Source: Sipunculus nudus
Taxonomy: Eukaryota > Annelida > Sipuncula > Golfingiida > Sipunculidae
Assembly (NCBI GenBank): GCA_026874595.1
Contig: CM049316.1
Coordinates: 67,108,676 to 67,172,675, forward strand
Direction: 5' to 3'
Length of the DNA stretch: 64,000 nt
Shown one piece after another: positions 38,358 to 53,300 of the stretch. The position numbers and the translations under genes are program-made. Under the pieces are notes generated by a model. It ran no database searches. It had not been told where the DNA came from and saw nothing but the letters and a program-made list of their open reading frames with translations. Positions within the stretch are counted from its first letter, which is position 1. Every line of letters begins with the position of its first letter.

Positions 38358-41300
38358 TTTTTGTCAGCTGCATATTTTATTCACATATTTCTATTTTGTG
38401 TGAGTGTACTATTGATCTTTTAACACCTGAACAGTTAAGAATTAATGTGAAAGAAAGATGATCAAAGTTTCTTTCTGATAAAAAGAAATAAGTTTAAAAA
38501 AAATTAAAAGATTTAAGTTTGCATCAATAATTCCCATTCTTCCCGGGAAGAATGAGAATTCTCATTTTTACCAGGTTTGAATTTCAAAACTGAATTCCAA
38601 TCTTTCCTGGGAAAAAAGAGAATTCTCAATTTTCCCAGGAGAGACTGGAATTCTCATTTGTCCCGGGAAGAATAGGAATCCCTTCACACCATCTCTGGAT
38701 TCTGATTTCTCCTGGGAAAAATCAGAATTCTCATTTTTCCCGGGAGGATTCTGGATCTTCCCGGATTCTCATTCTTCCCTCGACATATATATATGCAACA
38801 GGGTTCCTGCAAATTTTTTCATATTATTTTTTTTTTATTTTCAATAATATAATTTCATATTTTCAAACTTTGGTCATCTTTTGCACCGCCTCCTCTACAC
38901 ATCAATGCCACTGTCTGACCCTACCATATAACTCTTTTCTTATCACCTCTTTCAAAAGCATAAGCCTTAGTCGACAAAATAAAGATATCTTTATAAACAG
39001 ATGCTCTAATTCCCTTAGTATGCCTCAGTGTAAAACTGAAAGTCTGCCATTTTTTTCCATAGGAATTTTATAAAATCAGCATATTTCAAGTGCTTTGAAA
39101 AAAACATGCAATTTCAAATAGTTTTAAACATGTGGGATCTTTCAGCAGGGCCATGCATGATTTAGAACACCTCTCTCAAACCCTGGGCCAGTGGTCACTG
39201 CAGGTCCTCCTCACAACACAGGTTGGATATGATTCCCTGTACAAGAAGGTTGATACAACTGTTTTCTTTCTTTAACATGGACTTGTATGTTCAGTGTAAG
39301 AGATAATATATGCTTAATGAAAAATGCATTCTGGTGTTTAGTGGTTTAGAACATCTGCCGAGCATTCATGCTGAAGTAACGAAAATTTTTACTGGGCACA
39401 GATTTAACACATGACAAAATCAAATTCATCACTTGCATGCTTGGAAAAAAGTGGGTTTGAGTGAAAATTCATTAGTAGATCTTGGACTGAAGAACAAATC
39501 TGCATTGCTGATTGTCTGTAGGGACTGTCCAGGGTAATCAGATTGGATAAATTAGGCAATGGAGATAATTAGTTTGGCAACAAACTGAACAACAGCATCC
39601 CTTGATACTTCTGACATGCACCTGTCAGGTGCCACCTGATGAAAATACATCTCCTGTAAGGAGTAAGATGCATCAGGTAGACTTTGAACAGCTCATTACT
39701 CACGAGCTGTTTGGGAGGCAATCAGTTACGCATTGTGTATTGAGAATCAGATTCTGAATCTTTTGTGGTCTTAATTGTGTGATTTTCGTGCACAGAATTT
39801 TGTATTTGTCACCAGAATTTTTTTACTTCCGCCAAGGGGCGGAGGTCATGTTATTGCTGGCGTTGGTTTGTCTGTTACAAAAATTATTCTATATAGTTAT
39901 AAACAGATTTTAATGAAATTTTCAGGATTGCCCGGCAAATGATACAAGGAACTATTGATTAAATTTTGGGGGTGCCCTGATTTACCATCTGGATCCAGGA
40001 TTTTTTTTTTAAATGCTGCATTTTGACAATGCCATTTATGGGGGTAATGAGCTGCCTTGGTGGAGGTCTGTGCTCTCTGAGTGCTTTTCTAGTGTAATAT
40101 TTTACTTTTAAATTTAAGGATGGATAATGTGTTAAAGTTTGAAACGTATACTGGTGACAATGTTATACAGCGAGAACATGTTTAATACATAATACCAATT
40201 ACAATGAAATTCATACATAAATGCTTAATACCTGCGAGTTAATAAATATCTAATACTTAAACGGAAGCCAACTAGCTGCAATAAAACTGAATTTTCTTAA
40301 ATATGTTCATATTTTATGAAAAGGGTGCACTGGCAGATATATAAGTAAAGTACCGCCAAGTTGATTGTGCTGTGCCTGTATCAACATTAAATGCTAGAAA
40401 CAGCCGACTTCTTCTTTAATAAATAATTCATTACTTTCTCTTTTAAACACAGTTTCTATGAGTATGTATGTAATCTATGAACAAATATGAAAGGATGGAC
40501 TCTAAGATTTCTAAATTTCTTAAATTTCATATGCTCAAAGGCTCAAGTACACAGTTATGTATCTATGTATGCAGCCACACATAGTGGGCATAAAATACTT
40601 ATGTTTGTATATAACATGGCTATGGACAATTTTTAACAATTTTTAGGAGTTTAGCAAGAGGGGCAAGAGAATTTTGACAGCTGAGTCCTGACACATCATT
40701 ACAATGCAGTTACTTCAGATTACCAAAGTAAATCCTTCTTCAATCATCCACAAATGGAGAAAATTGCCACTCATATTAAACGCAATTCCTTTTCCAGATT
40801 TCCATTATATCCTGAGGTAATTGTATCCCAATATCTTTGTTACAACAGTGGTTGGATTTCAGAGAGACAGAGTCTCTTTGATCTGACAACATTAATGCGC
40901 TCCATGGTCAAGTGCTGGTTTGAATGATGTAATGTAAAAATTCTGCAGCCTGTAAATTTAGAATGATAATGATGAAAAGCCGTGTTTGAAGTGACACTGT
41001 TTGGCCAGGTCTGCAGGGATGTTGTTAACGTTCAAAGGCAGCTGGTTTCACACGTGTAAAAACGATTTTTGGTTTTTGTGACGCAATCACTGCCATGTGT
41101 ACTGTATTGGGCATTATTATGACCTCGCTTCATTCTACTCTAATTACCAAGCAAAGTAGCTCCCTCAACGGCTGTTAATTAATCCACTACAAATGATCAA
41201 TCACATTAATAATAGTTCCTGTACAAAGGCTACTTAATTACAAAAATAAAATCTCTTATCTTCTTGTTCAGGAATCCCAACAGTAAACCGGAAGCCTAAA

Positions 41301-44300
41301 AGGAACATTTTCAAGACATGAGCACGGAAACAGAGTGACCACTGAAGGGAAGCCAGCACAGGAACTGACACCAAATAAAATACTACAGAACATGTTACTT
41401 TTGTGAAACTTATGCAAATTAACATGAGTTGACATGGTGTTTTTTCTCTTTTTTATACAAATATTGAAAGTCTTAAGGAAATGTGTAAATTTCATCTATG
41501 AGAAAAATGACACCAGATGAATGGTAAAGCTGGTATTGCACTCATTTGCTTAATACAAACCCATGAATTACATAAAATCGGGAGCAATTTTCATGAGCAT
41601 GTATCTTTCACAAATCATGGTACATTTGCAAAATTTGCAAAAAATGCATGCTAGCAAAATTTTCTGGTTATACAGTAGCTGACCAATAGAGGGGTTATGT
41701 GGACGGTACAATAGTTCATTACCCCAGAATCTAACCTTTCTGCCCTTATTTCACAGTTCAGAAAACAACCTGCAGGTGGCTCTGCCTACTCTATGATGAT
41801 AAAGGTAACCGCCTGATAATGGGTTAAGATGTTTGTGTTCCAGGTTAAACATGATCTTACAATACCATATGGTTTTAAGTTTCTCCTATAAGTGTACACC
41901 ACAAATGTTGCCAATAAGTGTTTTTTTTTTTTTTTACTTTAATCTGAATCAAGAAGATTGATTTTTTGTAATTGTTTCTGATTCTTGATATTATATAGTA
42001 TAAGAAATCTCCCAAATAAGCTCAGAAATGTAAAAATTCAGTAAAAATATCAAAATAATACAAGTCATAGTCATTGGTCTGACATTACAGGATACCTTAT
42101 TTTCCACTATTTTCCCATGTGACTAATGTGTTATTGAACCTGAGAACAATATACTTCCAATACAATGGCATTCTCCCCAAGACACCGACAAGTGGCATTT
42201 TGTCAATGGCTACGGAGTCTGGTCCGGTTTAAATCAAATCAGGAAACAAAGTCTGAAGGGGTTCCACCATCATATCAATAGATTTCAAGGCTGCCGACCT
42301 GTCTTTGTTAAAATGAACCTACTGAAAGCTGAAAGCCACCAAAAGAATTTATGTGTTAAGCTTAAAAGCTAAAACATTTGTTAAGTAGTGAATATACCTG
42401 TTTTAAGGCCAAGCATCGTACTCACTGCTTGTCTGCTTACTATGCATGCACAGACTGTCGAGTTTAAACTTTTATTTATTTCACATGGATTGTACAAAAA
42501 GTTGATATAACTAATGCTAGGCCTGGATGCAGGCGTCCAGTAGAATAATATTAGAGGTAGAGGAAACCAAACGATGCAGAGATATCTACTGGCCTTGAAC
42601 TAGCCGTGAATACAAGACTCAACAGGCTTTTATGGTAAGTTTAACTTGAGAAGTGATACAAGCCATACAGAGGAATGCATTGCAGTTGTCTTCCATCATG
42701 TTGCATCAATTAATATTATGCTAAAAAGCCCATAATCTTAACATGCTATGAGATATAAATTAACACAAAAGAATAAAAATGAACTCACAACACAAACATG
42801 TGTTCAGTTAACAGTGCTCACTTTAAAATAACCCACCACTGGCCACTTTTATCATATAAACCTGATGACACAAACATGTATGGTTACTATGATAAAATGA
42901 TCTATTGAGTCTTTATGCAAGTACTGACTTAATGCCTCTGCCAGAACAGTAATTCTTATACCCTTTTATGTCTGTTTGTGTGTTTGTTCACAAGATAACT
43001 CGCACATTCCTGAATGGAATCTCATAAATTTCCAGAGCCTCTCGAGAACGGGCCACTGAAGAATTTATTAGATTTTGGTGTGAATCTGGCACATGATCAG
43101 GATTCACCAACATCATCATATATTCACAAAATGGAATATTCACAAATGTTGATATGGGAATAAGGACCAAATAATGACCTGAACATGGTGGAGGCTTGCA
43201 CTCCTTTAAATGCAGATTTAAGCATATTTTACAGAACTACAGAAGAGACATAAAATACTCTATCAATAATCAATCATCATTTTCTTTCAATCATCAAATA
43301 TGATTTTTACACCCAATCCCAACCACTTATTATTACCACGTCAAAATTTTCTGAATTCACAACAAAAATAACATTTACTGACCATTGTTCCTGCATTGGA
43401 TTCGGCCACTGTTCTCCCTGTGACAGAGTGCGCTTCCTCATCGTGCCCTGACCCATCATGCTCGGGCCCATCATGCTCGGCATGTTCATGTTCATATTCA
43501 TACTCATGTTCATATTCATGTTTGGTTTGCTGATGAGTCTATTGTGTATCTTTGGTTCAGCTGCCAGATTCACATCTGTAAAGAAGAAGTTTATTACATA
43601 ATTTTCTATTGAATAAGTACATACATAAAACTCTGTCATCTCATTTTTATCCAGGTCATACTGAAAACTGAAATTTCCTTGATTGAAGACTTGCATGAAT
43701 TGATACCTGACAGAGGTGTTAAATTCCCCTACTTGATATTGGCATCAGTAGCTGTTCTTTGATATGAGAAAGATGTACAAAAATCCTGCACCTGGATAAG
43801 TTAAAATTTCAAACCACTTTTTATGTCAAGACCTACATCCAGGGTTGGAGTGATTGTATTGTAAATGTAGTTAATTCTATTATGATTAATTTAAAACTGT
43901 TTACTTACAATTACAGTGGAACCTGTCTTAAACACCACCTGTCTTATAAGACCACCTGTCTATCAAGACCACCCTTGAGTATAACAAAAGCATTCATATT
44001 AGGTAAAACTGACCCATCGAAGAGGACCACCTGTGAATATAGACCACTTTTGGCAAGTCCCATGGGTCATCTTATTAATAAGGTTTCACTGTACCTCAAA
44101 TATTAACGTAACTGATCACAACAGCGGTTAATTCGGCATGTAATCATGATAACTTTCAAGATAACAAGTTTTATATAATTTACAAATTACACAAAAATGC
44201 ATGTTCTTCATTTACAGGTCAACAAATAAGATAAAGTCACTGCACCGCCACACTGACAGTTTGACAAAAGATTTTTTCCGCTACACTTAAAAGTATCTCA

Positions 44301-47300
44301 GCAGAAAGAAATCAATAGTTTTAAGATATCTGTGACACTTAACATGTATTAATTACCAGATTTTATGTATATCCTTAATTCAATATTACTCTGATGAAAC
44401 TGATATAACTGGTACAACTCTAATATGCTGTATAAAAAGCTAATTTTAGTTTTAATAGGCATAAAGAATCATAATCACTTTAAAACAACCAGTGAAAAGA
44501 AATAGTAATCATCTATGATTACATTCATCAAGCCTGAGAGATTACTGAAGTATGCATTCTGTAAGTGCATTTACTGTTTTTTTTTCAGATATCAGGGATA
44601 CAGAATTCCTGTGACAGTTTCCACAAAAATATAACCTTGTATTGTAACAAAATATTGCAATATGCATGTATGTGGTAATGCAAGTTTTGGGTTTGTGTCT
44701 GTAGGCATGCCTGTAATTGAGATTGCTGAGGCTATATCCTTATTTGAGATGTTTTACTCAGTACATTAAAATTAAAAAAAATGAACTTATATAAAAGTGC
44801 AACACACATAATGAGTACATATCAAACAGTAAGCACTCCCAGAGGACACAGACCTCTGCATAAATCCACCTTGTGCATAACAAGGATATACATAATCTTT
44901 TCCATGCTTCTTCATAAAATATAAGGATTCTATTTTAATATCTTTTTAATTTTGATAAACAAACTAAGGAAAATACATGACCTCCTGTCATCTTCAAAAG
45001 GTAATAAAATGAAAATGCCTGCAGAAGAAAGCAGTCCATATGACCAGTGAATTCCAATGGCGAGGGTCTTGCAGTATGCCAAATTAAACAAGTTTCCATA
45101 TCTGGCAACGAAAAAAATACCTCAGTTAAGTTACACAAACCTGATTATGGTGATCCAGTGTAACTATAATTAATTTGATTGATTAATATAATTAAACCAT
45201 TAATTATAATTGATTCTTTCTTGAGTGTAACCTTAACCCTGCACAAAATTCCATTAAAATCTGTAAATAACTTTCTGAGCATAGTTGCCGAGAGACCAAC
45301 TGAAACCAACCAACGAAGACAAGAATATGATACTTTCTGGCAGAGGTAAACATATAAGTAGAAAATATATATGCTTATATGCACAGAATCAGGGATTTTG
45401 ATTTACTACTACATGTACTCAACCCAAGTTCTGTCAAAGGACAAAAATTCTAAATGCTGTCTGAATCACAGTGTATTGTTTAACTCTGATAGTTAGTTAA
45501 GCCTGATAACTATTGTTATTGGATACAAAACATGATAGGTGAACAAGAGAAGACATTGAGCAACACAAGTGTCTTAGGAGTCAAAGATATGCATCCACTA
45601 ATATTTGTTTGAGCTTTCACCAATAAATCCCACATAAACAGGAGAGTGAATTGATGAAATGTTCAACAAGTTTGCCTCTGCACTGAGAACTGGAGAGCGG
45701 CATCCCACATGCATGACTTGATTCCCTGGAGCCTAGTCTGGCGGCCATATGGTTATGGAGCCGAGAATCAACGCTCATGAATAAATGAGCCCGGATTCTT
45801 GTATGCCTGAAATATGGAGAACAGCTTGGCAATGAAGCCCAGTCCAAAGCAGTTTGTTGTAGTAAAATACAAAGCACAGCCCTCCGTTTACAGATGCGTA
45901 AACTCTGCAACTTAAATGACAGGTACTCTCAGTAGGGCCATTTAATGACAGTAGGATAGTCCCCACAGATGTGCCTTATCACACTTTCATTCCATTAGAC
46001 TTGGGCTTATTTGCCTTTTCAACCAATCAAAAACAGGTATTTCGTCAAATGAAACAGTGTTACTACACTATTCAATGACCTCGTGTCCAACATTTCATGG
46101 TACAATATTTATCAAATGGAGAGTTATCAAGGAAATGATGTTAAAGTTTTGAATGGGAGATTTTTCACAACATGCCTAACCACACAGTCAGTTCATCAAA
46201 CAATTCCTGAGTTTATCTATTATTTTATCAAATTAAGACTCTTTTATTTCTAATAACCTTTACTTGATGAATCTGACACTTACAGCCAATAAGTAAATTT
46301 GTGCTTAATTATGCATCTCCCTTGTTCCTAACATTTTTTTTGGTTCTGATTTTGAATTACTAATTAAAAACAGCAACAGGTTAATTGAGGTACAGAAGTA
46401 TGTGCTGACATTTTTGTTTTACAAAGAAAAGGTCCATATCCCTTTGGTGGCAGCATCCAGTGGGGTATGGATAGCATTAACTATATACAAGTGATATGCT
46501 ACAGACTGTCCAATATGTCAGTGTTTTATATGCATGGGACTAGGTATAATCCTGTAAGCGTGAACCATTCATATGTAAAGCAACCTGCAGATCCCAGTCG
46601 TGCTTGCAGAAATTGAATGAATAGTTCAATGTCTACATCTGATACAGCCTCCCTCCACCTTGCAGTATTCTTTTATAAAATACATTTTAAATAACTGTTG
46701 GTTAATGAATGCGTTAATACAGTGAAGTCCAGTTAAAATATAGCATTAATTATGAATATTCCAACAGGGAAATAATTTTTGTGTTAACCTGGAGAAATGA
46801 GATTGTCCTGTGAGGGGCAGTCAAATTCTCTGACACAAGGGAAGACACCGTAAGGGAAAAAGGTTAAAAAAGCTGTATACAAAGGGAAACGCATGAGCTG
46901 TTTACGTGTCTTTTTAATATTAATGCTATGGCTCAGCATTGACTGAAACTTAGGATTAAGGTTCAATTGATTAGATCTGCCCTCAGTACCTTATTACTAC
47001 ATTTTTAATCTATTTCTACAAGCTGGAAGGATGATTTGTGTGGGAGCCAAAGTGGGAACTTCTGTGCACTGAATGAAGAGATACAGAAAGATTGCAATAT
47101 CTGAGGACAAGAATGGAAAAGATGGTAATTATAAGTGGTAGAAATTAATTGTAACACCATGTTTAATGACTAAAAGAAATAAAATAATCAAACATTGATT
47201 ACGGTAAAAACACATATACGAAAAAAAATTTTCCCTGTGTAACAAAACATCTTACGGTAAGTTGTGTGGTCGCCTTTTATGACGGTATGAGTCCAAGAGC

Positions 47301-50300
47301 CCAAACTTGTGGTCTGAATGTCACACCAACCCATCAATGCCATGAGTGGGACGAGCTATTTGGAGCCAGCATGATGATGACTCTTGACTTCAAAAGGTTT
47401 AAATGTCATTTTACTACTGTCTGCTATAACTGTTCAAGTGTTGAAAGAGTGGATTTTCAAATAACCAGTGATATTTTTGATACTCAGTAGAAAAAGTTTA
47501 CCTTATTTTCACCCTAAAACTACCGGTCTTTTATCATTGTTACATCAACTTATATGAGAGAATTTATGGCACTAAAAGATTAATTTAAGTGCCTTCTATA
47601 TTACTGTGAAGTCAGTATAGAACTAGAATACGGGTAGTCGACAAGCGACTACATGTATCCGCCTAAATCAAGAGTGGAATGGGTGAAGTGAGGCATGGAT
47701 TGAGTGGCAAGGGCAAATAGAGTGAGGTGTGTTGCATATTAGCATGGATGTCTGCAGCCGAAATGTGCGCCACCTACCACAAATCCAGAAAGCTGTCAAA
47801 GTTGTATACATATGCAAATTTTAGGCAAAAGGTCAAACAACTACATGTATATGAGTGATTTTATCCCACAGCAGACAAACAGAAGGACTTGTGCAAAAAT
47901 GGTAGCAGGTGGCCCCACCAATTTTGTGTATGATTACGAGCTATGTGAGATCTATACACAGGCAAAATTTCAGGGGGACATGTCCAACCAGTCCTTAGAT
48001 ATAAGCCTGAATGTCTGCAGCATTAACATAAATGCAGGTGGCACCACCTGCCAAAAAAAATAGAGAAAGCTATCCAAGATGTATAAACACGCAAATTTTT
48101 AGGCAGATAAGTCAAACCACTACAGAGATATGAGTGATTTTAGCCCACGGCAGACAAACAGACAGACGCTGTGCAAAAATGGCTGCAGGTGGCCCCTCCA
48201 GTTTTGTGTATGATAAAGAGTTATGTGAGATCTACACACATGCAAAATTTTGGCCCAATTGGTCAAATGGTTCCCGGGATATGAGCTTGGATGTCTGCAG
48301 TGTGAATGTGAATGTAAATGGCACCACCTGTCATAAAATCAAGAAAGCTCTCCAGGATGTATACGCATGCTGAATTTCAGGTGAATTAGTCACCCCACTG
48401 CAGAGATACGAGTGATTTTAACCCAAGGCAGATGAACAGATGGACACTGTGCAAACATGGTTTCAGGTGGTGCCATTTTTTTTGTATGTTATAAAGCTAT
48501 CCAAGGGCTACATTTGTACAAAATTTTTTTCCTGATTGATCCCGAGATATGTGGGTTTATGTATAGAAACAGATGCATAAATGGATGCTGAGCAAAGAGG
48601 AGAGGTCAGAGGTCAAAACAAAATCGGGGCGCAGTAGTTCACATGTGATCTGAATATAATCCTTGGTTTCGTAAAATTCCGCCCAGCGGTTACTGAGGAG
48701 TTCTCCGGAAACCTATGCGGCGGCGGCAGTCAGTTGAAAACATAGTATCCGCAAAACTATTAAAATATTTACTGGGTAGATTCAGTCTGACTTGTACATT
48801 ACTAAAAAATGTCCATGTAATCCCTGGGTTGTTAATATATGTTCTCTGCACAAGATTCAGTTTTAATGTTGTTTACCACCTTGTGACTGGTCTTTCTCAA
48901 TTCTCAGACAGGATAAGGTTATTTTTCTGGTTAATATGACTTCTTTTCAAGTTTAACAAACTCTCCAGCATAACATATAATTTTTTATACCAAGTTTGAC
49001 AAACTCTCCAGTATAACATAAAATTGTTTCAACCACTTTTGACAGAAGATAAAATTTCATGATTTTTCATGACATTTTGAACTGTTACCAAACCTAATGA
49101 CTTTCATCAAAAATGTGTTCAATTTTCATAACATTTTCATAACTTTTAAGGATGTGTTAACCTTGCAAATTAAGCTGAATGATCACCCAGTATATATATT
49201 TATTATTATTATTCTGCAACCCAGACCCATGGTCATTACTAAGACCTTGAGGAAAACAAGCTTCTACATCACACAGAAAGGTACCCACACTTAGAAAAAG
49301 ACAGATTTCCACAAATCAACAGGATTTCCCCAGACATAAAAGCCAATTTCCCTTAAATCCTGAGAGACTGTCTGTATGGTTACAAATTACAGAAATCTGA
49401 AGCTATACTAAGTCCATGGAGGGAATCTAAGAGGTGTTGTGTGTGTTTCTAGATGGTTAATACAACATCCTTTGATCAAGAACTGTAATTACAGATGTGA
49501 TCTTACTGAATATCTTAGCATTACAGATGTTAAGAATTTAGCAACATTGCTAGTAATAGTATTTAAATTCAAGTCATTTTAGCAAATTTAAACATACAGG
49601 CTGCCATGAATGCACTACTCAGTTGGCAAGCCTGATAACACCTAGTTTTGTTGAAAGTCATATGTAAAACTGCAATACAATGGCCATCCATTCTCTTGCA
49701 ACAAGAACACGCATGTTAACAGTTAACATTAAGTTTAATATCAACATAAGGCTGTGAGCAAACAATTGACTAATAGAAAAAGTTGACAATGTGTAAACTA
49801 AACCCTAACACCCATCTTCATGGTGACTGCCAGCATTTCCCATTTAACTGTCAGTAGATATCAACTGTGGCATGCTTGTGTACAGTCAGAGAGATTTGTC
49901 AATCCCCAGATTTATATCAAACTTTTTGGGACATGACAGATGTTGTTAGATGGAAAAGAAATACATAAACAGTTGATTTGGTTGATTCAAAATGACATAA
50001 TATTTACTAGTATGTAAATATATGTTGTAAATTTGAAGGAAGTACACATCTCCGAAAAGAATTGTCATTGCTGTTTTTGATGTAGTGCATGCTGCCACTC
50101 AGACTCCCTTAGATCAGAGCAATAAAATTGTAAATAACCATAATGCAGATCAGGAAATACCACAATCAAGGCTGACCATTAGAGCAAGGCAGAGTGAGAT
50201 CACACAGTGAGATAACACAGCACACCTTTATGGCTAAGTATTGAGACCTCAAACTCCACCTACTGACATGGAATAGCTATAGCACTACTTTATTTTAGCT

Positions 50301-53300
50301 GTGAATACACAAAGCAGTAGGCTGTGAAGTCTGTATTTGAGTCGTGACATAAAACATTTGCAGAAAAGCACTGCAAAGGGCATCATATTGCATCAGTACT
50401 GTGGTAAACAGCCAGTAATCTTAACATTAGACTATGAGTGATGAATAAATATAAAAGAATACACATGAGCTCATCTCTATGGTAACAGTGCAGTGTCTGT
50501 GTGAGATATAAGTTCACTATTGTCCAGTGAGCTGTGTGGAACATGCTTGTGCATGTGGAGGGATTCACAATATGCTGAGATAAAACCGAACTTTCTCACA
50601 CGTTGTAGCTGTTGTTAAAAAGTACACATACATATCTAACAGTAACATTGGTTCTGGTATATTTCAAGCTGTTCAAAATGATGAAATATCAGAATTCTCA
50701 TGGAGTTTAACAGAGCAGCCATTGTTATAAGATGTAAAGATGCTGGTCAGAGACACTCTTAAATGTTGGAGGGCTGAAACAGCACACACTCATTTATACA
50801 ATAAAAGATCAGAATGATTCTGATGCTGTTCAAGTAGTAACTAACCAATCAGGTTTAACATTTACTCATTCCTGGGAAACAATAATTATAAATCAAATGT
50901 AGCCTTCCATGGGATGATGACTGTGTCATTGATGAACTGATAATGCAAAAGAAATTAGACCAACTGATACAATATTTGTCTTTGTATTATGACTGATCAG
51001 TGCAAAAAGCGTCATTACATTCCAGGTAATAGTGTATTCATTTATCTTATTTTAAGCGGCCTATTAGACTTCTATTATAAACATGTGATGGGCTGATGAT
51101 CGATTATAATTGATGATTGGTTGACTGATGGACACGATTTGATCATCGATCTTGCAGAGAAATAATCGATCACAAAAATGTTCACAAAACTTATGCTTTG
51201 TGATGAAATGTATGCTTTCATGAAAGTCTCTAGAAAACTTGCAAAGTCTCTAGAAAATTTTGTGTAATTTCATAAACAAGGAACCTTATAACACACACAC
51301 ACAGGATATAAAATCAGCTATATATTAGCAATTATGAAGGTTTTATATCAGTTGAGAAGAATTATAGGTCTGTATGTGGTAACAAATTCCATACTCCTAC
51401 ACAACCAATAAATTCTGATTTCCAGTTCGTAGAGATCTACTGATTTTTACAGTGCAATCATGAAATTACAACTGATTCTCAAAACTTATATTTACTTTAG
51501 ACCTTTGGACCTTTTATAAAAACAGGCCAGAAAACTATGATCCTGTAGTAATAGGCTATTCATTTTGTTTATATTTACATGTTTATTGAGTGTGTTGGGG
51601 GGGGGGGGCAAAATACATTCATGAAGGACATCTGGTAGTGATTCAGTGATTCAGATGAACCAGAGTTTAGCAAAGGGCTATCTGCAACAAGTGATCTTTC
51701 ATCTTCTACACAACTTCAACACACCACCTCAGATTACATAATTTTTCTCTTTGTCAATAATGTTGTGTTTACAAACAGCTTGTTGATAAACAAGCTCATA
51801 CAGCCTTCACAGAGGTGTTATACTTACTTTTCTTACCAGGAATTAGCTAGAGTCCATAAGCATGAACACACAGAGAAAGCCAGATATCACATAAATTCTA
51901 TTTAAAAGGTAGGTAAATAGATCACTTTAAAAGGCAAGTATAATAAATCTGCTGCAGATATCACTTTTTATAGAAGGACTCTTTGAATAAGTATGCACTA
52001 TGTTTTTGTTAAACTTCTGATCTCTACCATCACTGTAAGAGATTTCTGTTTTTTTTTTATCATCTGCTGGCTCCAATCCCTTTGCAGTTTTTCACTGCCC
52101 CTGTATATATATATGTTTAAAGCACAGACACTGTTAACATCACTTGTTGGTTTGGCAGGAAAAGGAACCTCTTTCTCTTCTTTACTGTACATTTGGGGCA
52201 ATTTACATCAAGCATGACTGATGATTAATTTCAAATGATGAACCACCTATCATACAGAAACAACATACACAAGATGTCTGCCCATGAATTGACCCAATCT
52301 TCAAAGAGTATCCCTAAACTAGCTCAGGTGATTGACAGGTTTAATTGATAACCAATCCTTGGAGGGCTTGCTCAATCCATTTGGTGTCCATAACAGATCT
52401 GCTTTCAGTCCCTCTGCCAAACAGAATTTCTAATGCGTGATGGTGCCAGAGGGGCTATCTTCTTCCCATCTGATCAGTTGCTAGATTCATCAATATTTCC
52501 AAATGAAGGTTTGAAGGTTAAAATACTTTCTCTTGGAAGTTTGTCTGATTTCTCAAGTTTTTATGTGGCAAAACACAGTAATGTTGAAGATTCAGCCTCA
52601 AAGCATTAATCTTATATAAAATATGGAATGAGCAACAAAAATCTACATCAGCAACTTCACCAAATATATTTAGCGGGTATATACATACAACTGTATTATA
52701 TACCATTCTTCAATTTTCAAACATAAAACTGACTAAAATATTTCTTTTACACCATTTCAGTTTTTTTTGCTTCACTTGAAAAAGATGTTACAGTTGTATA
52801 AATATTCAAAATGCAAATTCAGTTTTGGTTAGTACATACTAAAACTCTTGAAAACTGTATATTAAAATTTTAATCAACTTTACCAAAATATTCAAACTCG
52901 ACTATTTAAACAGCATAAAATTAAAATGCCTCCTCTGCAAGTCAGAACTCGCAGCTGCTTTTCGCTATGGAACTGGTATCTGACAGAACTACAAATGTTA
53001 CATGTATCAACATCTGAAGCAAAAACAAAAAGTGTCATCATCCTATGTGCCCCCCTCTCAATCCAGCCCTGTTTCAACTACCTGTACACATAGAGTGAAG
53101 CTCGTTCATGCTTATAAAATAAGTTAACTAAGTAAGACTGAGTTATTCCATACTGATTGACAATCACTCCTTAGTCCTATGGGAATCACCACACCATGTT
53201 TCTTAATTTATGCAGCCTTCTGCTTGTGTACATACTAACCTATCACTTGATTGGCGTAGTTCTTCCCGTCTTCACAAGACACAGCTCGACGGGCGTCAGA

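Larger units (their letters stand above)
33931..38790. mobile_element. tandem pair of G foldback-like elements
   Basis: Left copy 33931-37555 (with A2 inserted) and right copy 37556-38790 are direct repeats. The outer ends are inverted repeats of about 60 bp: TATATGTCAAGGGAAGAATG at 33931, and its counterpart ending TTCTTCCCTCGACATATA at 38790. Ends consist of alternating palindromes TTTTTCCCGGGAAAAA and ATGAGAATTCTCAT. The middle is AT-rich and non-coding. It has no transposase. Confidence 0.75.
20104..43382 (-). other. intron 3 (23.3 kb)
   Basis: GTCAGT at 43382 to TTTACAG at 20104 on the minus strand. It contains, from low to high coordinate, the (TA)n run at the acceptor, a CpG-richer ORF block (20366-20722), a repeat-poor block (about 20900-26600), F, D1, C2, the G tandem with A2, and a J repeat. 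I saw no additional in-phase exon. Confidence 0.8.
43576..53239 (-). other. intron 2
   Basis: GTTAGT at 53239 to TTACAG at 43576 on the minus strand, 9.7 kb. It holds a MITE (43912-44093), a J repeat (44818-45352), D2 (47622-48745), a poly-G run at 51597-51608 and otherwise AT-rich DNA with no supported exon. Confidence 0.8.

Noticed and set aside
43377-43382. Alternative exon 3 donor TCA|GTAAAT
   Set aside because: Using it leaves exon 4 out of frame, while the donor at 43383 gives a continuous reading frame.
46710-46760. ACAGTGAAGTCCAGTTAA, resembling a MITE end
   Set aside because: No matching inverted end was found downstream, so an element cannot be defined.
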